A program made the translations under genes and the position numbers. Below the pieces are notes generated by a model. It did no database searches. It saw only the letters and a program-made list of their open reading frames with translations, and was not told the origin of the DNA. From positions 1 through 64,000 of the forward strand of contig ADNK01000452.1 in NCBI GenBank assembly GCA_000320545.1: DNA of 64,000 bases. Reading direction: 5' to 3'. The stretch comes from Bigelowiella natans CCMP2755 (taxonomy: Eukaryota > Cercozoa > Chlorarachniophyceae). This document shows, in pieces, positions 47,801 through 58,349 of this stretch (position 1 is the stretch's first letter; every line of letters begins with the position of its first letter).

Positions 47801-49046
47801 CACAATATTGAGTGGATGCTGGTTCTTGCTTGCTGTGTATTCTTGGCGACTGCGAGACAAATTCGACGACTTCTGGAGTGCCTCGATGCTGTCATTCGCA
47901 AACGACATTTGTTTCCGCGCCTTCTCCATCTTTTACATGGATGCCTTCATCCTGTCCCCATTTTGTGCGTGGTGCTGCTTTTGCATTCGAAGCAAAATTA
48001 AGGAGGAAGAGCTCAAGGAGATGAGATCGGGTGGAGACAGCGTATACGAGGGACACATCGTCACGCTGAAGTTCAAGGCTGGTAACGACATTGGGTTCAC
48101 GTATCAGTCCTGCCGGGTGGTAGAGGTGGAAGAAAGCACACAGGCAATGCGCGCGGGTGTTCAAAAAGGCTGGAAGATCCTCAGGATGGGGGATAGTGAT
48201 GAATTAGATGGCCCTACGAGATGCCCTGATTTGAGCACAGACAAAGATATTAGAATTCGACTGTATATTTTGCATCGCACGCGAGACACGTTCTCGGTGG
48301 TATTTGAGAAGCCTATGGAGCGGAAGTTCCAAGCGCGTAGGAAGATGGAGGGAAACTTTATCTCTGAGGATTCCGATTCCAGCAGTGTGAAGCCTACGGA
48401 GCGGAAGTTGCAAGCGCGTAGGAAGATGGAGGGAAACTTTATCTCTGAGGATTCCGATTCCAGCAGCGAGTTTTCTTTTTTCTCCAATCTTACAGACAAT
48501 GATCCCAGATTGTACTTGCCTCCTCAAGATTCCCGGCCAACATCACGTCAAGCATGGGCTTCTTCGCATGTTCGAGAAGCTGTAGTTCGTGAAAGAACGA
48601 AGCCTACGGAGCGGAAGTTCCAAGCGCGTAGGAAGATGGAGGGAAACTTTATCTCTGAGGATTCCGATTCCAGCAGTGAGAAGCCTACGGAGCGGAAGTT
48701 GCAAGCGCGTAGGAAGATCGAGAGAACCTCTATTTCTGAGGATTCCGATTCCACCAGAGAGTTTTCTTTTTTCTCCAATCTTACAGACAATGATCCCAGA
48801 TTGTACTTGCCTCCTCAAGATTCCCGGCCAACATCACGTCAAGCATGGGCTTCTTCGCATGTTCGAGAAGCTGTAAAGAAGAATAATGGTGATGCAGTTG
48901 GTGAAACAAAGAAGCGAATCCAAGCACAGGCTCGCACAAATGCTCTCCGCAATTTTCTGGAACTCTCTAAGGCAGAGGTGAAGGATTTTGATGCATCTGA
49001 TCGTAGCACCTCTTCCGACACCGATGAACCTGATGATGCACTTTGA
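33947..49046 (+). CDS. Giant polycystin-1/REJ-like membrane protein with lectin, RCC1-like, LamG-like, GPS and PDZ segments
   Basis: A secreted or membrane-anchored receptor-like protein of well over 3000 residues. Phase-checked exons: 33947-34213, 34297-34413, 34495-35591, 35717-35858, 36143-36213, 36369-36453, 36703-36757, 37169-37232, one ending 37742, 38058-38459, 38688-38897, 39168-39368, 39502-39865, 40121-40651, 40802-41416, 41590-41862, 42015-43335, 43474-43760, 43938-44483, 44602-44682, 44877-46806 and 46926-49046. In order: signal peptide (MNLSIFVLLALLSHVGG); Ser/Thr/Pro repeats; C-type lectin domain (WVWLDGSRWDFTRWEG); PTKYPT repeats; RCC1-like blades (VVVAWGDRSYG, VVCWGAKQHGG); LamG-like folds; more RCC1-like blades; REJ module (VFSIDASPSKYSYG, then MKTRFRLWCRDWSDADEPL); GPS-like motif ending AKHLTAFSV; then about six membrane segments, an acidic loop, RGKSRLNLA repeats, a PDZ-like fold and an Asp/Ser-rich tail. 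The start of the exon ending 37742 is uncertain. No PLAT domain or PKD2-type pore was seen. Confidence 0.85.
34100..34494 (+). repeat. Tandemly duplicated exon-intron unit in the REJ gene
   Basis: The end of exon 1 with intron 1 (34214-34296) and the end of exon 2 with intron 2 (34414-34494) are near copies. Both exon ends read ACGACTCTG followed by Pro codons. Both introns begin GTAAGAATGCATAGC, share AATATTTCTCTACT, and end in CTCAT...ACAG. The introns are 83 and 81 nt. The period is about 200 bp. Both units keep phase 0, so copy number can change without breaking the frame. Confidence 0.8.
35061..35245 (+). repeat. 60-bp tandem repeat, three copies, coding
   Basis: Three consecutive near-identical 60-bp units centred on CGCGCCATCCTCCCTAGC, differing by single bases (AGCTCC versus AGCACC). 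In frame they encode the 20-residue unit built from CAPSSLAPTSCSPS and TTSPST. They sit inside the Ser/Thr/Pro-rich stalk of the REJ-type protein. The length keeps the frame, which suggests recent expansion. Confidence 0.85.
37485..37645 (+). repeat. 12-bp tandem repeat encoding PTKY units
   Basis: A run of ACGAAATACCCG units with ACCCGCCAGCCA-like variants, encoding repeated Pro-Thr-Lys-Tyr. The unit equals four codons, so changes in number stay in frame. The repeat is part of the stalk between the lectin and RCC1-like parts of the REJ-type protein and is probably an extended, wall- or matrix-like segment. Confidence 0.85.
43779..43858. repeat. Compound (CT)n(CA)n(GA)n microsatellite
   Basis: Three dinucleotide runs in direct succession inside the REJ gene intron 43761-43937. 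The (CT) and (GA) arms are mutually complementary and could pair as a hairpin in the transcript. Confidence 0.9.
44738..44802. repeat. Compound (CT)n(GT)n microsatellite
   Basis: Located in the REJ gene intron 44683-44876. It gives a false poly-Cys/Val start to the long frame that follows. Confidence 0.9.
47505..47660 (+). repeat. 27-bp tandem repeat encoding RGKSRLNLA units
   Basis: About six units of the type GGGGAAAGTCTCGACTAAAC followed by CTTGCCC, each encoding nine residues with Arg, Lys and Ser at fixed places. They are strongly basic and lie on the presumed cytoplasmic side of the REJ-type protein, before two further membrane segments. They could bind acidic lipids or be phosphorylated; that is inference. 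Confidence 0.8.
48308..48880 (+). repeat. Nested duplication in the C-terminal tail of the REJ-type protein
   Basis: A unit of roughly 290 bp occurs twice (from about 48308 and about 48600), and each contains an internal near-duplicate of about 80 bp. The encoded unit has ERKFQARRKMEGNFISEDSD, a Phe-rich spot (EFSFFSNLTDNDPRLYLPP) and SRPTSRQAWASSHVREAV. Copies are nearly identical at the DNA level, pointing to recent duplication. Confidence 0.85.
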
Positions 49047-49669
49047 GTTTCTTTGTGTAATGACTAGAATGAAAAAACGTACCCGTACGTATTGTGTGCC
49101 AGCACAGCCACCATGTTGATATATATAGTGCATGCTGCATGATCCACTGCTAGACTGACAACGAGCAAGCGCTTTTGTGGTGTTGTGCAAACCCAAATGT
49201 GCATCATCACATGTGCTGTGAAAAAGTGCACCGCAATGGCATGAAATGGAGTGCAGCCGTCTAATGCAAGCGAGACAGCCACGATACAGCATCTAGAACT
49301 TGCTAGCTTGTCAACAAGCCTAGATATGCGTACGAATTTCATTCTTGTTCTTTGTTTTGACCCAAACTGTGCTTGCAATGAAAGCTGGCAGTGTGGCACG
49401 CTAGCACGGTAGTTGATGGTGATTGTGCATTGCATGGGCCATGCAAAGATATTTGTGCAAGTAGTGCATTGATTTGGTGAAGAAGGGTACAAATGATGGA
49501 CTTCAGCGGACGGATGGACATCTGCGTGATGTGCCCATGCCAAATATGTAGGCAACATGCTACACTTATTTCAATGCCTTTCGCAAGGCAAGCTTTGCAG
49601 GTTTTTCATACACGTACAGTAACAGCTGCGAGCTGACGTGACAATTTCACTACAGGCAATTCATAACAA
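49047..49669. other. Tail-to-tail intergenic region, CATG/TGCA-rich
   Basis: This 623-nt gap lies between the stops of the REJ-type gene and the ligand-gated channel gene. It has no microsatellite. CATG, TGCATG, GCTAGC and GTGCAT words are frequent. Two minus-strand frames through it (49064-49558 and the tail of 48834-49292) look like chance. No copy of the dispersed element was seen. Confidence 0.5.
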
Positions 49670-51442
49670 CTACACACTGCTCAAATTTGATAATCGAACC
49701 GTCACCGCCGATGGTCTGCTGCTGGACTGCTCACCAGCCATGGCATGCTCACTATGATCACCACTATTACCACCATTCCCGCTGCATTTATCCCCTGCTA
49801 CCGTTGTTATGTCAGCAGCTTCTACGAAGTCTGCCGCCGTTTGCCGATGACCGCGAGGGCACATAGTCGCAGCAGGCCTTTCCCCTGTCAAGGATTCCGA
49901 TGGGGAGACACCAAAGGACACTTCCTTTTTGCCGCTGATATTTCCATTCGGATAATCGTGAATCTTCTTATCATCCGTGGAATGCTTGAGCTCGACGACC
50001 GGGTCACCGTCCTTCCAGATAGCGTCTGTGTTTCCTTTCACTTCCTCGTCACGGCGATGACTGGGTGATTCAAAGCGCCTGGCCGCGGCGTTGGCGAGGC
50101 TGCGGCTCTTCTTGGGTTCATGCTTATGCAATGTGACGACAGATTTGTAGTACAATTTTTCTCTGTTATTATCTGCCTCTACCTCCTCCCATGACTTAAA
50201 CGCAAAGCCAGTAGCAGCAGCGATCACATAGAGCAGGTTCAACCCCCCCCAGAACACGACGAACACTATGGCGCATAGGATGTCTAATCCCCGCGCTGCT
50301 GCGTCTGAGATGAAGAATACAAATACGGCCTCGAGCGCCACGAAGGCCATGAGGAGGTATATGCACAGGATGTACATATCCATCACCTTGGTTAATGCGA
50401 TTCGCCGCCACCGCCGCCACCAGCAAAAACAACACAGCAGCAAATGGGGAGAAGATGTATGTCGTTAAAGAGCACTAGCGTAGACACACATAAATGCGAC
50501 ACAGCTATACTCGCATCGCAATCATCAGTCAATGGAAGCCGCCTCTCCGCAGCAAAAGAAGAGCAGCGGCGGCACTGGCAGTAGGCGTCGGGGCTAGTGG
50601 GATGAGGGGGGTCAATATTATTCGCAGCATTATTACCGTCGTATAGGATATGATCGGAAGCACCGAGGATATCCACAGCTTGAACGCGACGATCGTCAGC
50701 AGCAGCCTGATGACCAGCGTCAGCCTCGCCTCGAGATTCCTCTCCGAGTCCACGTCGAACAAGAACGCCCCGGCCCCAATCATCGTGATGATGAAGGCTG
50801 GCAGCACCATATTGAGGAAGTAGAAGTTCTGGTAGCGTTGCACTCGAGCGATAAACTGTATCACGCCGCCATCCAGGTCGTAAGTCACCGTTGCTTCCTG
50901 GCTACAGTATCTGTATGCATAGGGGCAAGAATCGGCGAGACCGATGACGGAGGGAGGGGAGAAGGAGGAGGAAGAGGAGAACGGGAGCAGCTTAGAGGAG
51001 TGAGCACAACAATAATCGCACAACCCCCTTCAAATCCCTCATCAAGCACAATCAACAGGATATCATATATTTATACAAATGCATAGGAAGGGGTGTGTGC
51101 GCCTCCTCCTCCCCCCCCTCCTCATCCTCGTCGTCGTCGTCGTCGTCGTCGTTGTGCGCATCATCATCCCTATCATCATTCACTGTGCTGCACGATATAT
51201 GGTGTCGCACGGACTCCGCTCTGGCTCGCGCGGCAAGCTTGATGTGGCATTGCGACTCGTTGAGGTGCGAAGGGAGCTTCCATTTGTCCGGCGGCTTCTC
51301 ACAGAACACCCAATCGCCGGTGTCAACAAGCAGCGGGATGTGGAGCAGCTGGCGGTCAAACGGAAAGCGACCCAGCTCCATCTCCTCTTCGAGACTATCG
51401 TTAGCCCGTCCCCATTACCACGTACACATACACACAGAGAGA

Positions 51443-51479
<37 letters not shown>

Positions 51480-53403
51480 CGCACGCCACACATTCGCACA
51501 TAGTACAATAAGTTTAATGATAGCTGCTTAACTTTCATTTATTTACTGAATCTAATAGATGGATGGATGGATGGATGGGACAGCGTTTTCTCTGCCGCCG
51601 CCGCCTCCTCTCTAATCGATTTGCCACCACCCCCCCAACTCTGTACCACCACCCCACCAATTGGTAGCTCTGCTGCTGCTGGTTCCTGACCTGATGCTGA
51701 GTTTGTAGCGCCCATGAACTACACCAACTTGCGAGTAGAAATCCTCCTCCCGGTGCGTGATCACAAGCGACCGGCCTAGGCCGTTGGCAAACAACCGGTT
51801 GAACGACAACGGAAGCCGATCTTCTCCCTTCCTCGTCAGGGCGATGGGGCATCTCGGAAAGCAGCGCACGTCGGTGTCTTTGTCGTCGTCCATGATTGGA
51901 ATCGCGCGCTTTTCCGCGAAGATGTCCGGGTCCTTCCAGAAGATGTTGAGTTCGCACGCAATGGAGAACTTCTCCATCTGTAGGTTTATTTCCTGTCAAC
52001 CCATCAACCAAGGACGCTCAGCACGCAAGGCGGAAACCATCGCCACCACCGCCAACCCCACCGTGAAAGAGAAAGAGGAAGAAGGAAGGGGGGTGCTTTG
52101 CTGTGGGCGAGTGTTCGCTGAGGGGAGTGCAGTAGCATTTCTTACCGTTACTTCGATATCTAAATGCAAGAAAACTTTGGACTTGGGGATCACTTTCACG
52201 ACCAATTTTGGAGGAAAAGCAACCGAGAGACTATTTCCCCTAGTCCTCTTGTTGTTTTTCCTCGTTCCCTCCTCCTGCATAAGCCGGGTAAGACGAAGGA
52301 TGTCACTGTTCTTCTGACTCTCATCGCGGTAGGCTCCCTCTATGAAGTAGTTGTTCTTGCCGTCGCTTGCAAAATCTCTGTGCAGATCGTAAAGCAGCAA
52401 TGGCCTGCTCTTGTAGTAATCTGGAGATGAGTAATGATAGGAGGAGGAGGAGGAGGAGGAGGAGGAGGAGGAGGAGGGGGGGTGACAACAGGTTTAGACA
52501 ACATAACATATGAAGTTAGAATAAAGTGGAGAGGGCAGAAGAAATATATACATGTACAGCAGCTGCGACTATTTGTCCACCACCCCCTTTTTCTTCTTTA
52601 TCATCATCATTATCAACATCATCATCGCCATCAGCATTACCACTTCAATCTACACTATCTAGCAGCAGATTGTTCATACATTCCTGATGAGGTTGACGGC
52701 CAGACAACCTACATTCCTTCAGCTTCGACGGCTCCTTCGGCCAAACGAGAAAGAACTTCTTCCGCACTTCTCCCTCTCCCCCTTCTTTCTCCTCTTTCTC
52801 AACCTTACAAATGAGTTTCCATCCTGCTATTCGGAGATATCTGCTGTCTTTTTGAACGATGCCCTCATACTCCTTCCGTATGGACAGCTTGTTCGAGAAG
52901 TTCTGGAATCGCAGATCGAGCAAGGTGAGGATGTGGCCTAGCTTGGAGATCCCAATAGCCCTAAGATCATCCTTTTCTAGCTCCAGCATCTGGGAACCGC
53001 TGATTTCGTTCTTTCTGTAGTGAGAAGGACAGTGACCGTGGAGTACAATTATTTGGCAGATTATGGTCGTGGAATAATGTGAAAAGGGAGGCGAAGTCAG
53101 AAAGATGCGAGGAAGGGCAGGAAAAGTAGTGCGGCGGGCAAGACAAAAATCTCTTTGTTAGAAACCTGACCTGAAGATCTCCGCGTAACCAAGGCCAGGA
53201 AAAGTTTTCTCTACTACTTCTGCTAAAGCTTGGATATCAAGGTTTTCGATGGTCGAGTCGTGCTGCATCTGTCGCAATCTCTGGCTACCAAGCGACTCAC
53301 AGTCGTGGCCAACTTCTCCCGTACCCCCGGAGTTTGCAGCTGCTGCCAGAGCGGCAAGACTTTCATCGATATAACTCACAGACTTCTTTCGCCTCAACTG
53401 CAT
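49670..53403 (-). CDS. Pentameric ligand-gated ion channel (Cys-less type) with upstream SAM-domain exons
   Basis: The channel part is clear. Exons at about 52150-52412, 51612-51990 and 51208-51400 form the extracellular beta-sandwich (VVKVIPKSKVFLHLDIEVT; ACELNIFWKDPDI; MELGRFPFDRQLLHIPL). Exon 50637-50910 carries M1 and M2 and ends LPIISYTT. It joins in phase to 49670-50386 (VMDMYILCIYLLMAFVALE), which holds M3, a short M3-M4 loop, M4 and a tail of about 170 hydrophilic residues. Position two after FPFDR is Leu where animal receptors have Cys, so no Cys-loop is formed, as in bacterial GLIC-like channels. Upstream exons on the same strand (to 53403, and to about 52990) encode a SAM fold: LAEVVEKTFPGLGYAEIFR, then SGSQMLELEKDDLRAIGISKLGHI. 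I infer one gene because there is no stop, start or gap between. The exons joining SAM to channel at about 52660-52810 are not firmly placed. Confidence 0.8.
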
Positions 53404-53908
53404 GTAAATGATTACTGTGTTTGTTCCTCAAAGGAAGTGGGGCAAATAATGTCGGATGTAATCGCTCACCATCGTGAACTTTGGGAACATGTGTCTTGGA
53501 CCTTAGCGAGGAGGACAGATTCGTTTGAACAGCAGTAATACCGAGTCACAACGTACAGACTTATTTACATATTCAAAAAACAGAAATTAGTCAAAGCTGT
53601 CACAGACTCATCGCCAAGCCCTTCCTCTCTAGTCTACAGCCAATGGAAGGAGTGCCACAGCTTGCCCCTCGGACCTTACTGGTCTTCGGATATCCGCAGT
53701 CTACGCGGACTTAGATGTGCCCTGCAGGTAGTTCGGGTAATCATGGGGGCGACGAAATTGAATTAGACCCGAATGATGTGGGAGGTCGAAATGAAAGGTA
53801 CAAGTAGTTCGCACGACGATGGGGTGATGAGCTTCCATGAACAGCTTGTACTCTTGGAGCACCATGAAATCCCGGCAGTAACCGTGATTCAGAGCATTTC
53901 ACGCCCCT

Positions 53909-54376
53909 TCAGTTGGACGGTTTTAGGCCAAAACCCGTAATCACGGTGCTCAGTCGGGGGAAAACTTCGTTCGGGCCCTGGTCGTACTCGTTGTTGGGGC
54001 GATGATTACGCAGCTCGCGAACGTAATCCCTGGGTCTCTGGTTAATACCCGATATTCTCAGGGATTCGGATGAGGACGTTGGTATTGGCATTTGAATGAC
54101 TGTATCGTCACTTGTTGAGAAAATGAGAAACATTTTCTCCCGGAGACGTGTCGAAAGCCTTAGAATGTCTTCGGCTTGTAAAATATCGAGAGTTCTTTGG
54201 ATGCGACACATGAAATATGGGCTGGAAGTAGTTAAATCTCCTTTGTACGAATCGAAATATGCCATTAAAATCTGAAATCCTACGTTGTGAAAGCACAATC
54301 CAACTGCTGCGCCCGTAATGCCCACCTCTGCTATTGCGAAGCCTATCCAGGACAACGATTGTGCCAAGGTCTGCAT
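53909..54376 (-). CDS. Hypothetical protein, unknown family
   Basis: A 155-codon minus-strand frame with no simple repeats, starting MQTLAQSLSWIGFAIAEVG and ending at TAA. It contains SPYFMCRIQRTLDIL and a Ser-rich middle (PIPTSSSESLRISG). It lies head-to-head with the TPT transporter, whose first recognised exon starts at 54428, so the two would share a very short promoter. I recognise no domain. It could instead be a non-coding leader region of the transporter; a plus-strand frame also crosses 54334-54420. Confidence 0.35.
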   Translation of the reverse strand: MQTLAQSLSWIGFAIAEVGITGAAVGLCFHNVGFQILMAYFDSYKGDLTTSSPYFMCRIQRTLDILQAEDILRLSTRLREKMFLIFSTSDDTVIQMPIPTSSSESLRISGINQRPRDYVRELRNHRPNNEYDQGPNEVFPRLSTVITGFGLKPSN

Positions 54377-54427
54377 TCATAGTCATTGTTATGGAGATTA
54401 GCCTCACAGATGTTCCCTTCTCCATAG

Positions 54428-55593
54428 GGGCCTATCGTAGAAGCAACGTCGGACAAGAATGGCAGCAATATTATCATAGCTGTTGCTCTTCTCGTCCTTT
54501 ACTTTGGCATGAACCTTGTTTTCAATATCTACAACAAGTGGCTTTTCAACGGACCATTACCTGCGCCAGTATTTGTCACAGCAACCCATCAGGTTGACAC
54601 TGTACAGACTGCACGATGAAGCTCGAGCTAATAATTAATATATGTAAATTAGGTGTTTTGCTTCGCCGGTGCTCTCCTTGCGGCGTGCTGTGCTCCAGAC
54701 AGCTGGTACAAACGCACTCCTCTCGAAGGCAGCGGTAGTGCAGCTACCTTGTTCTCCCCTGCTATCTCAAACCTAACATTTAGTTTACTTTCTCAGCAAT
54801 GATCACGAAATTGATGATCATTCCATTCGGTTTCTGTATGAACATCGGGCTAAATAACATCTCGTTACTATTCTGCACGTTGGCTCTGAACCAGTTGATT
54901 AGATCGTTTGCCCCTGTCACTGTTGCGATCGCTTCCTACTTCATCGAGGGAAAAAGCTACTCATTCCCTAAACAAGCTACCCTGGCTTTTCTGGTCCTAG
55001 GCATTGTTCTTGGCGTGTCCTCATCACCTGACTTTGAGTTCCTTGGATTCATCATCTGTACCGCATCCGTGGTCGGATCTACCCTTCAAGTTGTTTTGAC
55101 TGGCTATTTCATGGGTGGCCAAAAAGTAACGTTGCATGTCTTCGATATCCTCCTCTACACCGCTATTCCCTGCATAGCATTCCTTATCCCCATGGCCTAC
55201 TTGGTCGGTGATCACATCAAACTTATTGAGGCCTTCGAAGCCCATGGACCCGCTCAATTCTTCGGACTTGTATTTGCGGGTGGCCTCATGGCGTTCTCGT
55301 ATAACATCATTACGATCTGCCTGATCAAATTCACCTCCTCCGTCTACTACGCGGTAGCAGGGGGCTTCAAGGTGTGCCTTGTCATTGGAATGTCTTTCGT
55401 ATTCTTTGACCAAAAGATCTCGACCTTGTCATTCATCGGAATAATCATATCGTGCATGGCATTCGTTGGAAACTCGTACCTCACTTTCAGAGAGAAACAG
55501 CAGAAGAAGGAACAAGTTCAGCGGAAGTCTCTCGAAGAGGAGAACGAAGGATTGCTCAGCGGAAAGCAGAAAGTTGTTCAGGAGAGCGTGTAG
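54428..55593 (+). CDS. Triose-phosphate/sugar-phosphate translocator family transporter (TPT/DMT)
   Basis: A membrane transporter of the drug/metabolite superfamily. Exons: 54428-54592, 54653-54734 and 54797-55593, all phase-matched. The first exon encodes ALLVLYFGMNLVFNIYNKWL followed by PAPVFVTATHQ, the typical first helix of TPT proteins. Exon 3 gives the remaining helices, with NNISLLFCTLALNQLIRSFA and conserved Lys/Arg positions, and a charged tail ending LLSGKQKVVQESV. The exon at 54428 begins after a CCATAG acceptor, so the start codon lies in an upstream exon not identified (candidates at 54334-54425). About 347 residues are visible, close to the usual size without a targeting sequence. 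Plastid versus Golgi location and the substrate cannot be told. Confidence 0.85.
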
Positions 55594-56763
55594 GCAGCGC
55601 TTCTGGCGACTCAATTTGCTATGAATATTTCCACATTACTTGGCCCGTTCAATTAAGTCGTCATGCTAAGAAATTGAAACATTCCCCCCCAATTCCGTGT
55701 GCCTTCCCACTAATTATGAAGTTCGCTAAAATTCAAAGTTTTTTAATTAATGGAGAATGAGATGTTTATTTTGAAGGATAGATCTTTGCTAGCATGCTGC
55801 ACTATACTACTAGACTAGACTAGTGTATGGGATGATCATTCCTAGATTTTGTGTGCTATATCAGCAATCTCACACAGCTTGAATTGCGTTGAGAATTGCA
55901 ACGAGCGAGTTGATGAAGAGTGCTAGAATGTTGCATGCAAATCTAGCTAGCACGCTCTAGAGCTCTAAGCCTGCCCTCTAGCTAGCGCTGGCTAAAGTCA
56001 CATAAGTGAGCTTGGACGAACATATGCATATCTGGACATGCTAGCATGATAAAAAAAAGAACACTCATCGTAATGTTTAAATTGTTGACAACGTGCACTT
56101 ATTCGCTCACTGTTTTGGTTAAAATGCTGCAAATTAGGTGCGTCGCGCTGCATTCTCACGTTCGACTAGCTAGCTAGTTCGTGTACATGTTCCAAACATG
56201 ACTGCGCGCGCTGTCTATGTAGCTGTGGTGATTGTGGACATCTAGACATGATGTAACCCCGCTGCTGTCTTGCTGTGTCCTTACACAACCTCGCGCAAAA
56301 AATGCCAAGCTCTTGCACTGATACTTGACCAATTATGTTGCACGTTTATCCAAGCTATCAAGCTGTGCACATGATGTGAATGCGCGTGCATGCTGTGGTT
56401 ACGTTAGCATGCATATAGCTTTGCTCAATGTGTTTTTTAATCCTCCCCACCGCCCCACCTCATCCAGTGTCTTCTTTTGGGCTTGCACTTCCTATTAACG
56501 GCCCTAGGTACTGGAATACCTGTCGGAATCTCCACTCTGAAGGTGGACGCAGATGTGGTGGAAGCTTTCGGTCCAGCGTGGTAGTGATTCGTGCATGTGT
56601 GCCAAAGGGTGGAGAAACAGTCCATATCTATTAAGTTGCCGAAATAATGGTGGTAAAAGATAGGGAAGATTAGAGTAGCTGTTGTATGTTCCACGCTCAG
56701 CATGTGCTAAAGGGGGGGTTGAAGGCAGCATAAGGTTATGAATCGATGTCAATGTGATATCAA
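55594..56763. other. Tail-to-tail intergenic region rich in CTAG/CATG words
   Basis: This gap lies between the stops of the TPT gene (plus) and the NCBP3-like gene (minus). From about 55780 to 56420 it is full of GCTAGC, CTAGCTAG, CATGCTAGC and GCATGC words, with no microsatellites. No copy of the dispersed element was found by eye. The stretch 56430-56760 has short open frames on both strands but nothing recognisable. Confidence 0.5.
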
Positions 56764-57771
56764 CTACACATAATCGACCTCTCCATCCTCCTCAACCTCA
56801 TTCTTCCTCTCCTTTCCAGCCCCTGACGATGGTAACGGCCTGATGATCATCCTTTGCCATGCCAAAAGGGGATAGTCATCCTCTGAGTAGGGTATGCTCT
56901 CAGCTTTTGCGTATCGCACAGAAATACGTCTTTTGGTCCTGTTCAGGTCCTCCTCGCTCGCTCGTTCCGTCAGAGCTTGGAACGCTCCCACTGCCATTTC
57001 ACGGGAAGGAAAGCAAATGTTACAGAGGTCATCGTCCAGCCACTCGACCTTATATAAATGGTGGAAAGTCATTGTTGGGGTAGCACTAGTAAGGGCAGTG
57101 TTACATAATTATTATTTGGGTATAGAAAAGGATTTCGTGTTAGTGGTAATAGGAGTAACAGCGCCAACAACAGCAACTCTTTTTTTGGGTTAAACGCTAC
57201 AAACCTTAGTCGGGTTGAAGCCACGAAAGAGCGCCAGAACATCCCGCGTCTTCATGTTTACGAACATTTCACGGGGCTGCATGACAACACGGTGACAAGA
57301 GGTTGTGATGAAATATCCTACCAATGATGAGTGATGATGGCGACTAAAACAAGAGAGGCTGATGATGATGGAGATGAAAGTTCTACTTATGAACTAAGTT
57401 TATGCACGCTGCTCAAATAGACCCCAATTCTTTCCTCTGTACTATGATATTATGGTCCTCCCCCCCCCCCTCGCTACTTTCATTGTAATAGTTCCTCGTG
57501 ATGTCTCACCGCCCAAATCGTGAGTTTGCTCCATAGGCGGGGAATCCCTACGTCAATGTCACACGGCAGCATTTCGGAGATGTAGTATTCCAACCGGCGG
57601 CTAAGAGCAATATCCTTGTTGTCCTCGTCGCCACCACCACTGCCATAATCACCACCGCTGTTACCAACACCTCCTGTATCCGTTTCGATATTCTCATCTG
57701 CAATGCTAAGACCTCCGTCGTTACCAAGGGAGGCATCGATGCTGTCAAGAATTCCCGAAAACTGTATGAAA

Positions 57772-57820
<49 letters not shown>

Positions 57821-58298
57821 TGAGGAGGAACTCGACGAGAAAAGATCGACACTCGGCGAACAAAAGCTCTGACTGTTCTTGTCAGCTAGTGGAACCTGCG
57901 TTGCCAAGCGCGTCACACGTCGTTTCTTCGCTTGGCGCTGACAATAGTATGTCACCAATACAACGTTAATTGTTCGTGCTAACCCTGTGTGAGTGTAACA
58001 AACACTAGGAGGACAATTTCAAGCTTTACCACATGTAGCATCATTCTATCCATGACTAAGTGACCTGAATCTTCCTCTGTTCCTCAGTAATATTATAATT
58101 TATCGGTGGCAAGGAAGACGACGACGATGACGGTTCGGTCAAATGTGGAGAACGCGACGACTGCCTTAGATAGCACCCTAAGCACTCCTGATAGAGTATG
58201 CAAATATTGTGTGATCGTTAAAGCGATATATCTTATTTTCCAGATGCAACGATTGCAACAACGTCCAGAAATAAAACCGTCAGCGACATGCGTTAGGA

Positions 58299-58349
<51 letters not shown>

